Of a stretch of 38,590 nt of DNA, positions 7,053 through 16,062 are shown one piece after another. The stretch spans positions 1 through 38,590 of the forward strand of contig JAPUFX010000052.1 of assembly GCA_027293415.1 (NCBI GenBank), in the 5' to 3' direction. The notes beneath the pieces are model-generated. The model saw only the letters and a list, made by a program, of their open reading frames with translations, had not been told where the DNA came from and did not search any database. The translations under genes and the position numbers were made by a program. Position 1 is the first letter of the stretch. Each line of letters opens with the position of its first letter. The stretch is from Candidatus Methylomirabilota bacterium (lineage in GTDB: Bacteria; Methylomirabilota; Methylomirabilia; Methylomirabilales; CSP1-5).

Positions 7053-7089
7053 ATAAAAAAGAATCCCCCGCAACTGTCGCGGGAGATTC
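7053..7089 (-). terminator. Intrinsic terminator of the hybrid histidine kinase gene
   Basis: On the minus strand AATCTCCCGCGAC and the facing TTGCGGGGGATT form a long stem, followed by CTTTTTTA. It ends transcription from the kinase gene before gltX. Confidence 0.8.
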
Positions 7090-7143
7090 CGATACCACAA
7101 GTCTCGGCTTCCGAGAGGTGACGGGTCAAGCGGGAGGGAGGTA

Positions 7144-8760
7144 TTAGCCTCGCCCCCGGGACTGCAGGTGAGGCACGTCCCGAAGCAACTCGTGGACCTG
7201 ATGAAGGAGTTTATCCAGCCGGAAGGGCTTTTCGAGAAGCCGGTCTACCCCCGCAGCCTGTTGTTCAACCCGACTCACAGCCACATTCCACCCGGTGCAC
7301 AGAATGACCTTGACCTCGGGGTCAAGCGCGCGGACCTTCCGGGCAACCTCCAGTCCGGTGAGATCCGCCATTCCGAGATCGGTGATCAGGACGTCGAAGG
7401 GCTCTGCCCGGAACATCTCTACCCCATCGATCCCACACCCCGCCCCCACCGCGATGTGTCCCTCCAGCTTGAGGAGGTTAGTGACGACCTCGACCAGGTG
7501 AGGTTCGTCATCAATGACCAGTATACGTCCGGTCAGATGCCCTGTCGGAGTTAAGACACCTTCCCGACTTCGTGGAAGCTTTGCGGGGATCGGAAAGGCG
7601 ATGGAGAAGCGACTACCCTGTCCAACCTCACTCTCGACCGAGATCGACCCGCCATGGCGGGCGACGATCCCGTAGGAGGTGCTGAGACCGAGGCCGGTCC
7701 CCTTCACCCCCTTCGTGGTGAAGAAGGGGTCGAAGATCTTTTGCCGTACCTCCTCAGACATTCCAACCCCGGTATCCTCAAGGACCACTTCGACGGATGG
7801 CCCTCTATCCCGGCGCCGGTACGCACGGGTTTGCACGGTTAGACGTCCGCCATTCGGCATGGCATCGATGGCATTGAAGATCACATTGGTAAAGACCTCT
7901 CGGAGCTCCGCCGGATTTGCGGTAACCAGGGGAACATCCGTGAGTTCCGTGACCACCTCGATCCTGATCCCACTGAGCTGTGCTTCATCCTTCCATCGGG
8001 CTTGCGTAAACTGGAGAACGTCGGTGATGACTCGGTTGACATCGACGGGGACCACCGATTCGGGGGTTTCGACTCGGGCAAAGTCCTGGAGCCGGCGAAC
8101 CGTGTTTGCCCCGTCTAGGGCGGATTGCTGGATGCTATTCAGCCACCGTTTTAGATCGCCGTCCTGAACCTGACGCAACAGGAGATCGGCCCTGGCCACG
8201 ATGGCCGCCAGGACGTTGTTGATATTGTGGGCCACTCCGGCCGCGAGCGTCCCAAGGGCTGCCAGCTTTTCCGAGTGGACTTGTTGCTCCCATCCCTTTC
8301 GGTCATCAACGGAATTCATCTGTTCGATCGTGACCCCGATGAGTTGACCCACCATCTGGAGAAACCGCAGGTCGCGCGGTGCAAAGTGACCCCGTCGCCG
8401 ACTGTACAGGGCCAGAAATCCTGTGCCCTTTCCCCCTTCGCTGAGCGGTACGCTCGCGAAGGAACGAATCTTCTGCTCGCCTGCCGGCACAGGGAAGTCG
8501 GGCGGGAGATCATCAAAGAGGAGCGGGTGTCGGCAGACGTCGAGATCTCCCTGGCTTATCCCTCCTGGGTGGGAAGGGCTCCAGGGATCAGCCCACCCTC
8601 CTCGACCGCGACAGAGGATAGGAATAAAGGCGGCGGCGGCCTCTTCCCAGACCCAGAGGACTCCCGCTTCTGCCTCTAAGAGCCCCACGATCTGATCGAG
8701 CACGGGGCCGAAGACGGCTTCAACTTCCCGCCCTCCCTGAGACGAAACGCCAAGCTCCAT
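7144..8760 (-). CDS. Hybrid histidine kinase (GAF-HisKA-HATPase-receiver)
   Basis: The 538-residue protein is a soluble NtrB-like kinase with no membrane segment. It has an N-terminal GAF-type sensor (about 15-155), a dimerisation helix with GTLAAGVAHNINNVL in which the histidine is the phosphorylation site, and an ATP-binding domain with FNAIDAMP, EDTGVGM and GTGLGLS. A C-terminal receiver domain (about 415-530) carries VIDDEPH and LITDLGMAD. The receiver aspartate suggests an internal phosphorelay or feedback. The start at ATG 8760 has GGAGG five bases upstream. No regulator gene is adjacent, so the partner is unknown; the sigma-54 regulator at 30696 is one possibility but not indicated by linkage. 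A sigma-54-like promoter precedes the gene. Confidence 0.85.
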   Translation of the reverse strand: MELGVSSQGGREVEAVFGPVLDQIVGLLEAEAGVLWVWEEAAAAFIPILCRGRGGWADPWSPSHPGGISQGDLDVCRHPLLFDDLPPDFPVPAGEQKIRSFASVPLSEGGKGTGFLALYSRRRGHFAPRDLRFLQMVGQLIGVTIEQMNSVDDRKGWEQQVHSEKLAALGTLAAGVAHNINNVLAAIVARADLLLRQVQDGDLKRWLNSIQQSALDGANTVRRLQDFARVETPESVVPVDVNRVITDVLQFTQARWKDEAQLSGIRIEVVTELTDVPLVTANPAELREVFTNVIFNAIDAMPNGGRLTVQTRAYRRRDRGPSVEVVLEDTGVGMSEEVRQKIFDPFFTTKGVKGTGLGLSTSYGIVARHGGSISVESEVGQGSRFSIAFPIPAKLPRSREGVLTPTGHLTGRILVIDDEPHLVEVVTNLLKLEGHIAVGAGCGIDGVEMFRAEPFDVLITDLGMADLTGLEVARKVRALDPEVKVILCTGWNVAVSRVEQQAAGVDRLLEKPFRLDKLLHQVHELLRDVPHLQSRGRG

Positions 8761-8794
8761 CACATCCTCCGTACCGATGGGTTACCGCGACGTT

Positions 8795-8811
8795 CGCATA
8801 CGGCATGCCAA
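8795..8811 (-). promoter_or_regulatory. Candidate sigma-54 promoter of the hybrid kinase gene
   Basis: The minus strand reads TTGGCATGCCGTATGCG, with GG and GC separated by exactly ten bases as required for -24/-12 elements. It matches TTGGCA fully and TTGC only in its last three bases. The site is about 35 bases before the start codon. Confidence 0.35.
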
Positions 8812-8838
8812 ACGAGGAATTCTTTGCACGCCGAGTCC

Positions 8839-8868
8839 TTGACGGCTACACGCCTTCTTCCCTATAGT
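8839..8868 (+). promoter_or_regulatory. Sigma-70 type promoter of the PHP phosphoesterase gene
   Basis: TTGACG (8839-8844), an 18-base spacer and TATAGT (8863-8868) lie about 57 bases before the ATG at 8925. Confidence 0.5.
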
Positions 8869-8924
8869 GAAGTCGGTTTGAGCTTGCATCACCATTGCGT
8901 GGCCGAAACGGCCGAGGCGATTTG

Positions 8925-9773
8925 ATGAGTCCCTCTTCTCCTGTCGCAGCAGACCTTCACATCCACTCCTACTTCTCCGACGGAACCTTTTCACCGCGAC
9001 AGGTCGTTGCCCAAGCGGCCGCCTGCCATCTGAATCCGATCGCACTCACCGACCATGACACCGTTGCCGGAATCCCCGACGCTCTCCAGGCGAGCGCCGA
9101 GTTCCAGGTCGAGATCATCCCTGGAGTCGAACTCTCGGTGCACGAGTTTGATCAGGATACCCATCTCTTGGGCTACTTTATCCACTGGGAAGACCCCGCC
9201 TTCCAGAAAGTCCTCCTTCCCTTGCAGACTCAACGGACAGAGCGGCTCGAAGAAATGCTCCGTCGTCTGCACCACCTTGGGATAACCGTTACCGTGCCTG
9301 AGGTCCTTCGTATAGCCGGAAAGGGAACGGTCGGCAGGCTCCACGTCGCCCGGGCTCTGCTCGGGCAAAGGGTCGTGAACAGTCTCCAGGAGGCCTTTGA
9401 CCGATTCTTGGCCTGGGGCAGGCCCGCCTATGTGGAGCGGGGCGTGTTCACCGCCCGTCAAGCCATAGCAGCCATCCGGAATGCCCAGGGCATCGCGGTG
9501 CTGGCCCATCCGGGCCCAAATGGACTGGCGCACATCCCCGAGCTTATTCAAGTAGGACTCCAGGGCATCGAGGTTTTCCATCCTTCCCACACTGTTGAGG
9601 ATGTCTTTACCCTCACCCGCCTCGCCACAGAACGCAATCTTCTCATCACTGGGGGTTCGGACTGTCACGGCCTCGCCAAAGGAGAGGTCCGCCTCGGCCA
9701 AGCCCGGCTTCCCCTGCAGTACATAGAACGCCTGCGGGAGGCCGTACCTGGACCGGGTTCCCCAGGGACCTAG
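8925..9773 (+). CDS. PHP-domain phosphoesterase (YciV/RNase AM-like)
   Basis: The 282-residue protein has the PHP-family metal ligands in order: DLHIHSYFSDG near the N-terminus, LTDHDT near 40, PGVELS near 65, LAHPGP near 195 and GSDCHG near 245. Members of this subgroup hydrolyse 3',5'-nucleoside bisphosphates or act as 5'-3' exonucleases on short RNA. The exact substrate here is inferred from overall likeness. The start at ATG 8925 has GAGG seven bases upstream; an in-frame TTG at 8895 is less likely. The gene is divergent from the kinase gene and seems monocistronic. Confidence 0.85.
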   Translation: MSPSSPVAADLHIHSYFSDGTFSPRQVVAQAAACHLNPIALTDHDTVAGIPDALQASAEFQVEIIPGVELSVHEFDQDTHLLGYFIHWEDPAFQKVLLPLQTQRTERLEEMLRRLHHLGITVTVPEVLRIAGKGTVGRLHVARALLGQRVVNSLQEAFDRFLAWGRPAYVERGVFTARQAIAAIRNAQGIAVLAHPGPNGLAHIPELIQVGLQGIEVFHPSHTVEDVFTLTRLATERNLLITGGSDCHGLAKGEVRLGQARLPLQYIERLREAVPGPGSPGT

Positions 9774-10125
9774 GAACTATAGTCCAAGACCCTTGGCTAT
9801 GCAAATAAAAAATAGAACGGGCAAATACAGCCTCGACAGTTGGTTTCCATCGGCATACTTTCTGACGTAAAACAACCGAACCAAAACCGTTCTATGAGGG
9901 GACATCAGTGCCGGGTCGTTTGGGGAGCGAGGTAGGATGTCAGCGGAAAGACTATGGCTTCAAATTTAGCGCAATATGACACACATTCGTTGAAGCATAG
10001 CTTGAGCCAGAGGATGAAAGCATCGTAAAATGCTGATAGAATCTTACTAAGCTGAACGACATGCACGCAAAGGTGGCAATGAGGCGCACGTTTTTCTCAC
10101 GGCTGGCTTGGTCCGGGACCTTCAC
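9774..10125. other. Gene-free stretch with a spaced inverted repeat
   Basis: No credible reading frame is seen. ATAGAACGG (9812-9820) faces CCGTTCTAT (9887-9895) across 66 bases, which might be the ends of a small non-autonomous element or chance. The rest shows nothing I can assign. Confidence 0.3.
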
Positions 10126-10305
10126 TCACTGTCCCTCTCGCGAGGGGAGCTCTGCCTCATCGATCAGCATGACAGGAATCCCATCCCGAATGGGATACCG
10201 GCGACCGCACGCTTCGCAGATGATCCTCTCACTTGCTTCATCGAGTCGGACTTCTCCCTTGCAGGCAGGGCAGGCCAGAATTTCCAAAAATTCCTTATCA
10301 ATCAC
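10126..10305 (-). CDS. Trm112/YcaR-family small zinc-ribbon-like protein
   Basis: A 59-residue protein too short for many gene finders. It starts at GTG 10305, with AGGAGG and GAGGGG upstream, and reads IDKEFLEILACPACKGEV, then CEACGRRYPIRDGIPVML. This matches the UPF0434/Trm112 family, whose members often bind zinc and act as partners of methyltransferases. Both CxxC pairs are present, which not all bacterial members keep. It lies 39 bases behind the binding-protein gene, at the end of the run tsaB-rimI-binding protein-ycaR. Its partner enzyme is not evident. Confidence 0.88.
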   Translation of the reverse strand: MIDKEFLEILACPACKGEVRLDEASERIICEACGRRYPIRDGIPVMLIDEAELPSREGQ

Positions 10306-10344
10306 CCCTCTTCCTCCTCACATGAGTAAGACGACCCTCTCCCC

Positions 10345-11565
10345 CTACATCTCACATCCGGTCTCTTCCATTGACCTGACGACCTCCTTTCCCGGAACGA
10401 CCACAAGATCGGCCAGAACCCGGAAAGGGTACTTGTCGGATTTGGTAGTCCGTCCCCAAACCAGATCTTCAATAAGTTGATGGTCCCCCATCCGAATCGT
10501 TTTGACTCCCTCGGGGTCACTGTAGGTGATACCCTCCAACTTCGCGATGATCTCCTCGGTGTCCAACGAGCCCACCTCCTCAATGGCCTGCTTGAGGAGG
10601 TAAATAGCCGAATAGCTAGACATAGCCACATCGGCTGGATCTTCCCCGAATAGAGTCCTGTACGCCCTCACGAAGACCCGGTTATTCACCGAACCCGGGT
10701 AAAGAAACCAGTAAGGTGTCGAAACCCACAGCCCCCCGGGCATCTCGTCGCCCAGGGGGACCAGAACGCCGAGGGAAGCCCCGCCGGGGTTGACAAAGAA
10801 CTTGATCTGCTCAAAGAAGTTGAGGGACTTGGCCTTCCTGATGAAGGCCACGAGGTCTCCGCCCCACAACGTGGACCAGACGGCATCCGGCTTGGCCTGC
10901 ATCGCCTGGCGAATATAGGGTGTATGGTCGGACGTAAAGGGCTTAGGCCAGGCCTCACCGACAAACTGCACATCTGGCCTGACCTTCTGAATAGCCGCCT
11001 GAAATGCTTTCCACGAATCCCGGCCAAGCTCTGAGTCCACCCCGATCCCAAACCATCGCTTGGCCCGCTTGTCCTTCATGACTGACGCCCCAGCCCGGGC
11101 ATCCATCACTGCGTTCGCCACCAGTCGAAAGGCATAGCGGTGACACCACGTTCCGGTCAGTTGACCCGTGGCAGCGTGCGTGAAGAGAATGATCTTCTGA
11201 TGTTTCTTTGCCTCCATGCTTACTGCCAGGGCCACGCTCGACAAATTGACTCCCAGGAGGAAGTCGACCCGATTCTCAAGGATGTATCTACGAACCTCTT
11301 GCACACCGGTCGTGGCGTCCCCCTCATGGGTGAGGTAAATTGCAAGCTTTCGCCCCAGGATCCCCCCTCGCTCGTTGATCTCCTTCTCGGCCATCTTGGC
11401 TCCTTGGGAGCCGTGCCTGCCAAGTTCCCCTGCTGGACCGGTCAACTGGAATAGGGCACCAACCTTGATAGGGGGTCTGTCCTCGGCCCAGGCGAATCCG
11501 GGGAACAGGACCCCCAACCAGAACAGGATCCTCAGGATGAGAAGGAGGAAACGCTCCCATTCCAC
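10345..11565 (-). CDS. Branched-chain amino acid-type ABC transporter substrate-binding protein
   Basis: The 406-residue product has a signal peptide of about 27 residues ending in FAWA. A type I periplasmic-binding fold of the LivK/Peripla_BP_6 class follows, recognisable from IKVGALFQLTGPAGELG, then AEKEINERGGILGRK and the later YSAIYLLKQAIEEVGSLD. I choose GTG 11565, because GGAGG lies five bases before it and the signal peptide begins right there; the frame is open upstream to 11718 within the intergenic region. No permease or ATPase genes are beside it, so the ligand is unknown and the protein may serve a transporter encoded elsewhere. Confidence 0.8.
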   Translation of the reverse strand: MEWERFLLLILRILFWLGVLFPGFAWAEDRPPIKVGALFQLTGPAGELGRHGSQGAKMAEKEINERGGILGRKLAIYLTHEGDATTGVQEVRRYILENRVDFLLGVNLSSVALAVSMEAKKHQKIILFTHAATGQLTGTWCHRYAFRLVANAVMDARAGASVMKDKRAKRWFGIGVDSELGRDSWKAFQAAIQKVRPDVQFVGEAWPKPFTSDHTPYIRQAMQAKPDAVWSTLWGGDLVAFIRKAKSLNFFEQIKFFVNPGGASLGVLVPLGDEMPGGLWVSTPYWFLYPGSVNNRVFVRAYRTLFGEDPADVAMSSYSAIYLLKQAIEEVGSLDTEEIIAKLEGITYSDPEGVKTIRMGDHQLIEDLVWGRTTKSDKYPFRVLADLVVVPGKEVVRSMEETGCEM

Positions 11566-11641
11566 TGCCACCTCCAGGGAGATGGGATGCCGCGCATCCA
11601 GCGAAAGTCCGCCCAATATACGGACGACAGACCCCATCTTG

Positions 11642-12121
11642 TCAAGCCGTTTCCCCCTCGGTGTGAGAGGTAACGGCAGCGTTGAGTGGTTGGAGGCACA
11701 TGATGACGGCATCCTCAACCGGGCTAGTATAGTAGCGCCGTCTTCGCCCGATCACGGTGAAGCCAAAGTTTCGGTAGAGTGATTGCCCTGCCCGGTTCGA
11801 GGCCCGAACCTCCAATGAGGCGGTACTCGCACCATGGTGGGATGCCTCCACGAGGGCGGACAGAAGGAGCTTGCGACCCACACCGCGCCGCCGAACGCGG
11901 GGGTCAACTGCAACATTGCTGATATGGAATTCGTCCCCGACGATCGATCCACAGAGATACCCCACAAGCGTGTCGGCGTCGGACCGCGCCACCAAGGCCA
12001 GAGACACCCCCGGGATCAGCTCCCCCTCGAACATCTCTCGAGTCCAAGGTTGACTGAAGGAGGCCACCTCAACCCGGAGAACTGCCTCGAGGTCCTCCGG
12101 CCGCATCTTCTCGATTCTCAT
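11642..12121 (-). CDS. rimI: Ribosomal-protein-alanine N-acetyltransferase RimI-like
   Basis: This GNAT acetyltransferase (159 residues from ATG 12121) carries the acetyl-CoA loop RRRGVGRKLL near residue 80 and the typical ISNVAVDP strand before it. SLEVRASNRAGQSLYRNFGF follows towards the C-terminus, as in RimI. RimI acetylates the N-terminal alanine of ribosomal protein S18. The call is strengthened by the gene directly upstream, tsaB, a pairing common in bacteria. The start is uncertain by a few codons, because GTG codons between 12121 and the tsaB stop are also in frame. Confidence 0.85.
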   Translation of the reverse strand: MRIEKMRPEDLEAVLRVEVASFSQPWTREMFEGELIPGVSLALVARSDADTLVGYLCGSIVGDEFHISNVAVDPRVRRRGVGRKLLLSALVEASHHGASTASLEVRASNRAGQSLYRNFGFTVIGRRRRYYTSPVEDAVIMCLQPLNAAVTSHTEGETA

Positions 12122-12138
12122 TGCCCCGTTCGCCACCC

Positions 12139-12825
12139 TCACTCCCTCATCCGCCGCTTGAGCTCCGCTTCCGACAGGCGGATGTAACGGGGGACTAAAT
12201 TCTCTACGGCATCTTTCTCGCCTTGGAGCAGCCGCAGCCGCCCAAGGTCTGCCACGGCCGCCGGAGACGCCCCTCGGCAGGCGGGAGGTGGTATGGCCAG
12301 TCGGCCCAGGGTCTCTTGGAAAAACGGTCCGTAGACCCGCCATCCATCTCCGACGAAGAGGGTCGGCCGATCGATCCGCTTCGCCAGAGCTTCTGGATCC
12401 AGAACCGTCTCTTCCATCAGGCAGACGAGGTTGGAGCCCTGGTATTCAAAGAGGGCACAGTAGACCTCCTGTTTCCGGGCGTCTAGGATGGAACAGACCG
12501 GATAACGGCAATATGGAAGACTCCAGGCCAACGCGTGGAGCGTGGGGACTCCGACAACCGGTTTACCGGTGGCCAGCGCCAACCCTTTCACCGTACTGAG
12601 CCCGATTCGAAGGCCGGTAAAGGAGCCTGGCCCGATGGACACCGCCAGACCCTCAACCTCAGGAATCGTCATGCGGGCGTCGTAAAGGACCCGATCGATG
12701 GCGGGCATGAGACGCTCGGCATAGGTGGCCTCCACGTTCAGCACATACTCCGCCACGACCCCCCCTGCGCCTACAAGGGCCACTCCTCCTTGCGTACTGG
12801 CGCTTTCGATCCCCAGGATAATCAC
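12139..12825 (-). CDS. tsaB: tRNA threonylcarbamoyladenosine biosynthesis protein TsaB
   Basis: TsaB is the inactive paralogue that pairs with TsaD and TsaE to transfer threonylcarbamoyl to A37 of ANN-decoding tRNAs. The 228-residue product shows the family features ILGIESAS at the start, the GPGSFTGLRIGLSTVKGLA stretch near residue 70 and SILDARKQEVY near 115. GTG 12825 is preferred because AGAGGAAAG precedes it. The tsaE gene is at 18341-18844; tsaD and tsaC are not in this window. Confidence 0.92.
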   Translation of the reverse strand: MIILGIESASTQGGVALVGAGGVVAEYVLNVEATYAERLMPAIDRVLYDARMTIPEVEGLAVSIGPGSFTGLRIGLSTVKGLALATGKPVVGVPTLHALAWSLPYCRYPVCSILDARKQEVYCALFEYQGSNLVCLMEETVLDPEALAKRIDRPTLFVGDGWRVYGPFFQETLGRLAIPPPACRGASPAAVADLGRLRLLQGEKDAVENLVPRYIRLSEAELKRRMRE

Positions 12826-12898
12826 TTCTTTCCTCTGCCCCTTTGAGAACGGGATTTTAGCACCTCTGCATCTACGTCGCAAGCAACGCGCTTCTCCG

Positions 12899-14197
12899 CT
12901 ACCCGTTCCCCTCCATGGAGGGAAAACGGACAGTCGCGAAGAGGCCGATCGCTGCCAAGAGGAGAAGAAGGAGCGTGATTACGGCGAACCGGTATTTTTC
13001 CGGACCATACGCCGCGAACAGGAAAAGGGTGCTTGACCAGAGGAGGGGGCCCACGACCGCGGCTGCCTTTCCCGTGACCCCGTAGAGGCCGAAATACTCT
13101 CCCAGCTTCTCTCGAGGCGCGAGAAGTAACAAACAGAGGCGGGCAACGACCCAGACGCCTCCCAGCCCGGCCCCTGCCAACATTCCCACCAGATAAAAGA
13201 GGAGCTGAGATCGAACTAGGAAGGCAAGGACAAGGGTGAGAACCCACAGCGAGAGGATAAGGAGCATGACCGATTTGACCGGTCTCCGATCGGCAAGCCA
13301 ACCGAAGAGCCAGGAACCTGCCATGGCGCCGACAGCGGAGATCGCAATGAGGAGATTGATGGCCGCCTGGGTCGAAAACCCGACTGCTCTTTCGGCATAA
13401 ATGGCCATTACGAGGATTATGGTGTGCATCACATCTGCGTAGAGGAAGTTGGCCACAAGAAATTTAAACAGCTCACGATGCGCCGGCAGGGTCCGGAGGG
13501 TCCAGAGAACTTCCCGGATGGTCCCTTGCCTCACCCCCGCTTGTTGGACGATGCGGGGTTCACGCACCCAGAGAAACACCGGCAGGGAGAAGAGGAGAAA
13601 GAGAATTGCCGTCGGGAGGAAGGCATTCACCCGGACCGGCGCTGCCCCTACCATCTTTTCCACGGTCAAGAGATCCACTATCCATTTGAGGGGCGATGGC
13701 AGCCAGCCATATGCGGTAGGATCAACGAAGGGGAGGACCAGGTACATCCCCACGATTGCTCCCACATAGCCCAGCGCGACCCCTAATCCCGACACCCGAC
13801 CCCGAATCCTGTCGTTGCTGACCGCGGGGAGCAGGGCGTTATAGAAGACAAGACTCACCTGATACGAAAAATTGGCGAGGGCAAACATGAACAGAGCTGG
13901 CCCCGCCTGGCGAGGCCACGCGAGCAAGGCTGTCGAAGCGAGACAAATCGCCGTGAAGACAAATAAGAAAGGCTTCTGCCCTTTCTTGTCAGCCAGGTTA
14001 CCCAGGAACGGGGCGGCGAGTGCCACACACAGCATCGAGAGTGAGTAGATCGGAGGATACAGGTATTCTCCACCTTGGAGATCGGTGGAGATCCATAGGG
14101 CAAAGTAGAGCGAGATGATATTCAGAGAGAAGATGGTATTGGCAAAATCGTAGAAGGCCCAGGAGAGAACCGGCCGGGACCAGATTTTCTCAGTCAT
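12899..14197 (-). CDS. MFS transporter, UMF1/Atg22-like
   Basis: A 432-residue integral membrane protein with about twelve hydrophobic segments. It opens with SWAFYDFANTIFS, characteristic of the UMF1/Atg22 group of the major facilitator superfamily, and has the A-type loop GNLADKKGQKP after the second segment. Related yeast Atg22 exports amino acids from the vacuole, but bacterial substrates are not established, so I give none. The short gaps to tsaB downstream and to the YdjM-like gene upstream (20 bases) suggest one operon. Confidence 0.8.
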   Translation of the reverse strand: MTEKIWSRPVLSWAFYDFANTIFSLNIISLYFALWISTDLQGGEYLYPPIYSLSMLCVALAAPFLGNLADKKGQKPFLFVFTAICLASTALLAWPRQAGPALFMFALANFSYQVSLVFYNALLPAVSNDRIRGRVSGLGVALGYVGAIVGMYLVLPFVDPTAYGWLPSPLKWIVDLLTVEKMVGAAPVRVNAFLPTAILFLLFSLPVFLWVREPRIVQQAGVRQGTIREVLWTLRTLPAHRELFKFLVANFLYADVMHTIILVMAIYAERAVGFSTQAAINLLIAISAVGAMAGSWLFGWLADRRPVKSVMLLILSLWVLTLVLAFLVRSQLLFYLVGMLAGAGLGGVWVVARLCLLLLAPREKLGEYFGLYGVTGKAAAVVGPLLWSSTLFLFAAYGPEKYRFAVITLLLLLLAAIGLFATVRFPSMEGNG

Positions 14198-14217
14198 AAC
14201 GCGGGGTCTCCGCCCCC

Positions 14218-15153
14218 CTATCGGCGGACAAATCCCGCAAATCGCGGCTTACCGTTCTGATCGAAGGCGACCTCCAGCAGGAAAGGTCGCCTGCCCTGGA
14301 TGTGGGCGAACTGCAAATCGAAGTACTCCACCACCGGGCCGTCTCTATCCTGTCTTAGGGTAACAACCGGGAAGCGAGCGAACCTCCGGAACAGGGCCAC
14401 CAGATCCACTTGCTCAGCCTGCCGGAGAAAGGGGGTATTGCGAGGGGGCTGGTAGACTCGAAATGGCTGATCCTGACGATCCAGGATCGAGAAATAGTTC
14501 TGATAGGTAGCGTCCCCAGTCGCCACCACGCCAGACCAGTGCAATGGGCTGAAGGGCCTGGGGAACACTGCCAGTTTGTTGGCTGGCAGCCTCTCGCGCC
14601 GTACCTGGTCACGGAGGCGAACCAGGGCCATCTGATGGCTCACCGCCGCCATGAGGATATACGCTGCAAGGAGCGTCAGCGCTATTCGTCCAATCTGGAT
14701 TGACCGAGACCGCCAACAATAGGCCAGGATAACGCCGCTGACAATAATTCCAGTAAAGAAGATATCAATAATAAAAAGGATATCCCACGCGAACCTATGG
14801 TCAGTGAAGGGGAGGAAGACCTTGGTCCCATAGCTCGTGAAAAGATCCGTCACGATGTGGAATAGGATTCCGAGGTAGCAGATCCCCGCGAGTCGCCAGT
14901 AATGTTTATACGTGCTGAACCGATAGAAGATAGCAGCCAGCAACAAGGCCAAAAACGCCCCGCCAACAAAGGAGTGCGTGATTCCCCGGTGATGCGAAAG
15001 ATAGAAGGCGGTATCTCGGAGGCGCAACACACCATCGAGGTCGGGGGCGGTAGCACTCACCGTGAGGGCAACCGTCGCCACCCGCCCCATCCGCTGCCGA
15101 AACCCCGCCTGGGCAATCAAGGTTCCTCCCAGAGCTGTCGTCACCGTCTCCAT
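14218..15153 (-). CDS. YdjM/DUF457-like inner-membrane metal-dependent hydrolase
   Basis: The 311-residue protein has the YdjM pattern: APDLDGV near residue 37, HHRGITHS near 53 and HIVTDLFTSYGTK near 98, interspersed with five or six membrane segments in the first 170 residues. The conserved D and H residues would bind metal at the membrane. The C-terminal 130 residues are soluble and outside the core family domain. E. coli YdjM is LexA-controlled, but no LexA box is visible here and the true substrate is unknown. Confidence 0.78.
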   Translation of the reverse strand: METVTTALGGTLIAQAGFRQRMGRVATVALTVSATAPDLDGVLRLRDTAFYLSHHRGITHSFVGGAFLALLLAAIFYRFSTYKHYWRLAGICYLGILFHIVTDLFTSYGTKVFLPFTDHRFAWDILFIIDIFFTGIIVSGVILAYCWRSRSIQIGRIALTLLAAYILMAAVSHQMALVRLRDQVRRERLPANKLAVFPRPFSPLHWSGVVATGDATYQNYFSILDRQDQPFRVYQPPRNTPFLRQAEQVDLVALFRRFARFPVVTLRQDRDGPVVEYFDLQFAHIQGRRPFLLEVAFDQNGKPRFAGFVRR

Positions 15154-15301
15154 CGCAATCCCTCACTCAAGCCATTGGTACAACAATTGGGCTCGCGCAC
15201 CACCTTATAAAACCCCAGGCCTGGCCACAAGTGAAATCCTCCCTCTCGCAATCTTGCGCAAGGAGATTTTCTCTTTCCTGTAGAGAAAAAATTGAAGAAT
15301 C

Positions 15302-15874
15302 CTATGCGGTTATTCCGGTAAGGCCAAGTTCAGAGGCAATGCCACACATCGCATCCAGAACGATGGCAATGTGCTCGTCAAGATCGACGCCAAGCTCATC
15401 GGCCCCTCGAATGATATCCTCACGTTTGACCGTCCGGGCAAAGGCCTTCTCTTTCATTCGCTTTTTAATGCTGGCCACCTTGAGATTGAGCAGGTTCTTG
15501 TCGGGCCGAATCAAGGCGGCCGCGGTGATCAATCCAGTCAGCTCATCACAGGCGAACAGGACCCTCTCCATGAGACTTTCGCGAGAAACGCCCGTATGGT
15601 CCCCGTGAGAGAGGATAGCCCGGATGATCTCTTCGGGCCATCCCCGCTCCCGCAGGATCTCGGCCCCTCGGAACGGATGATCCGCCAGATCAGGATAGCG
15701 CTCATAGTCAAAGTCGTGCAGCAGAGCGGTAATGCCCCACTTCTCCTCATCCTCGCCTAATTTTCTGGCATAGGTGCGCATGGCGGCCTCGACGGCGAGG
15801 GCATGCTTCCGTAGATTTTCATTCTTCGTATGCTCGGCCAGAACTTCCCATGCTGCCGATCTCGTGAACTCCAT
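15302..15874 (-). CDS. HD-domain hydrolase (HDIG type)
   Basis: The 190-residue protein carries the ordered HD metal ligands: RKHALAVE near 22, ALLHDFDYERYPD near 51, HPFRGAEIL near 66 and LSHGDHTG near 88. Short HD proteins of this type are thought to act on phosphate esters, often nucleotides; the substrate is unknown. GGAGA lies six bases before the ATG at 15874. The gene diverges from the superoxide dismutase gene. Confidence 0.8.
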   Translation of the reverse strand: MEFTRSAAWEVLAEHTKNENLRKHALAVEAAMRTYARKLGEDEEKWGITALLHDFDYERYPDLADHPFRGAEILRERGWPEEIIRAILSHGDHTGVSRESLMERVLFACDELTGLITAAALIRPDKNLLNLKVASIKKRMKEKAFARTVKREDIIRGADELGVDLDEHIAIVLDAMCGIASELGLTGITA

Positions 15875-15897
15875 GTGTATCTCCAGATTGTTTCCCC

Positions 15898-15926
15898 TTG
15901 ACCTTCCCTGTTTGGCGCATTAGACT
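15898..15926 (+). promoter_or_regulatory. Sigma-70 type promoter of the superoxide dismutase gene
   Basis: TTGACC (15898-15903), a 17-base spacer and TAGACT (15921-15926) lie in the divergent region about 135 bases before the sod start. The long leader between promoter and gene shows no obvious structure. Confidence 0.55.
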
Positions 15927-16062
15927 AATGCCCGATACCGAACCCCAAGTCACGTCCATTTCAACCCATTCCGTCGCCGAGTGCACACATCCTTCTTTTG
16001 TCCAGAGAGGGTGGGATCTCGGCCCCGGTAGATGGGGAACCCGTAAGGAAAGGAGGAACGCA

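Noticed and set aside
10061-10480. Plus-strand frame of 139 codons
   Set aside because: It overlaps ycaR and the binding-protein gene in antisense; the minus-strand products are clear family members.
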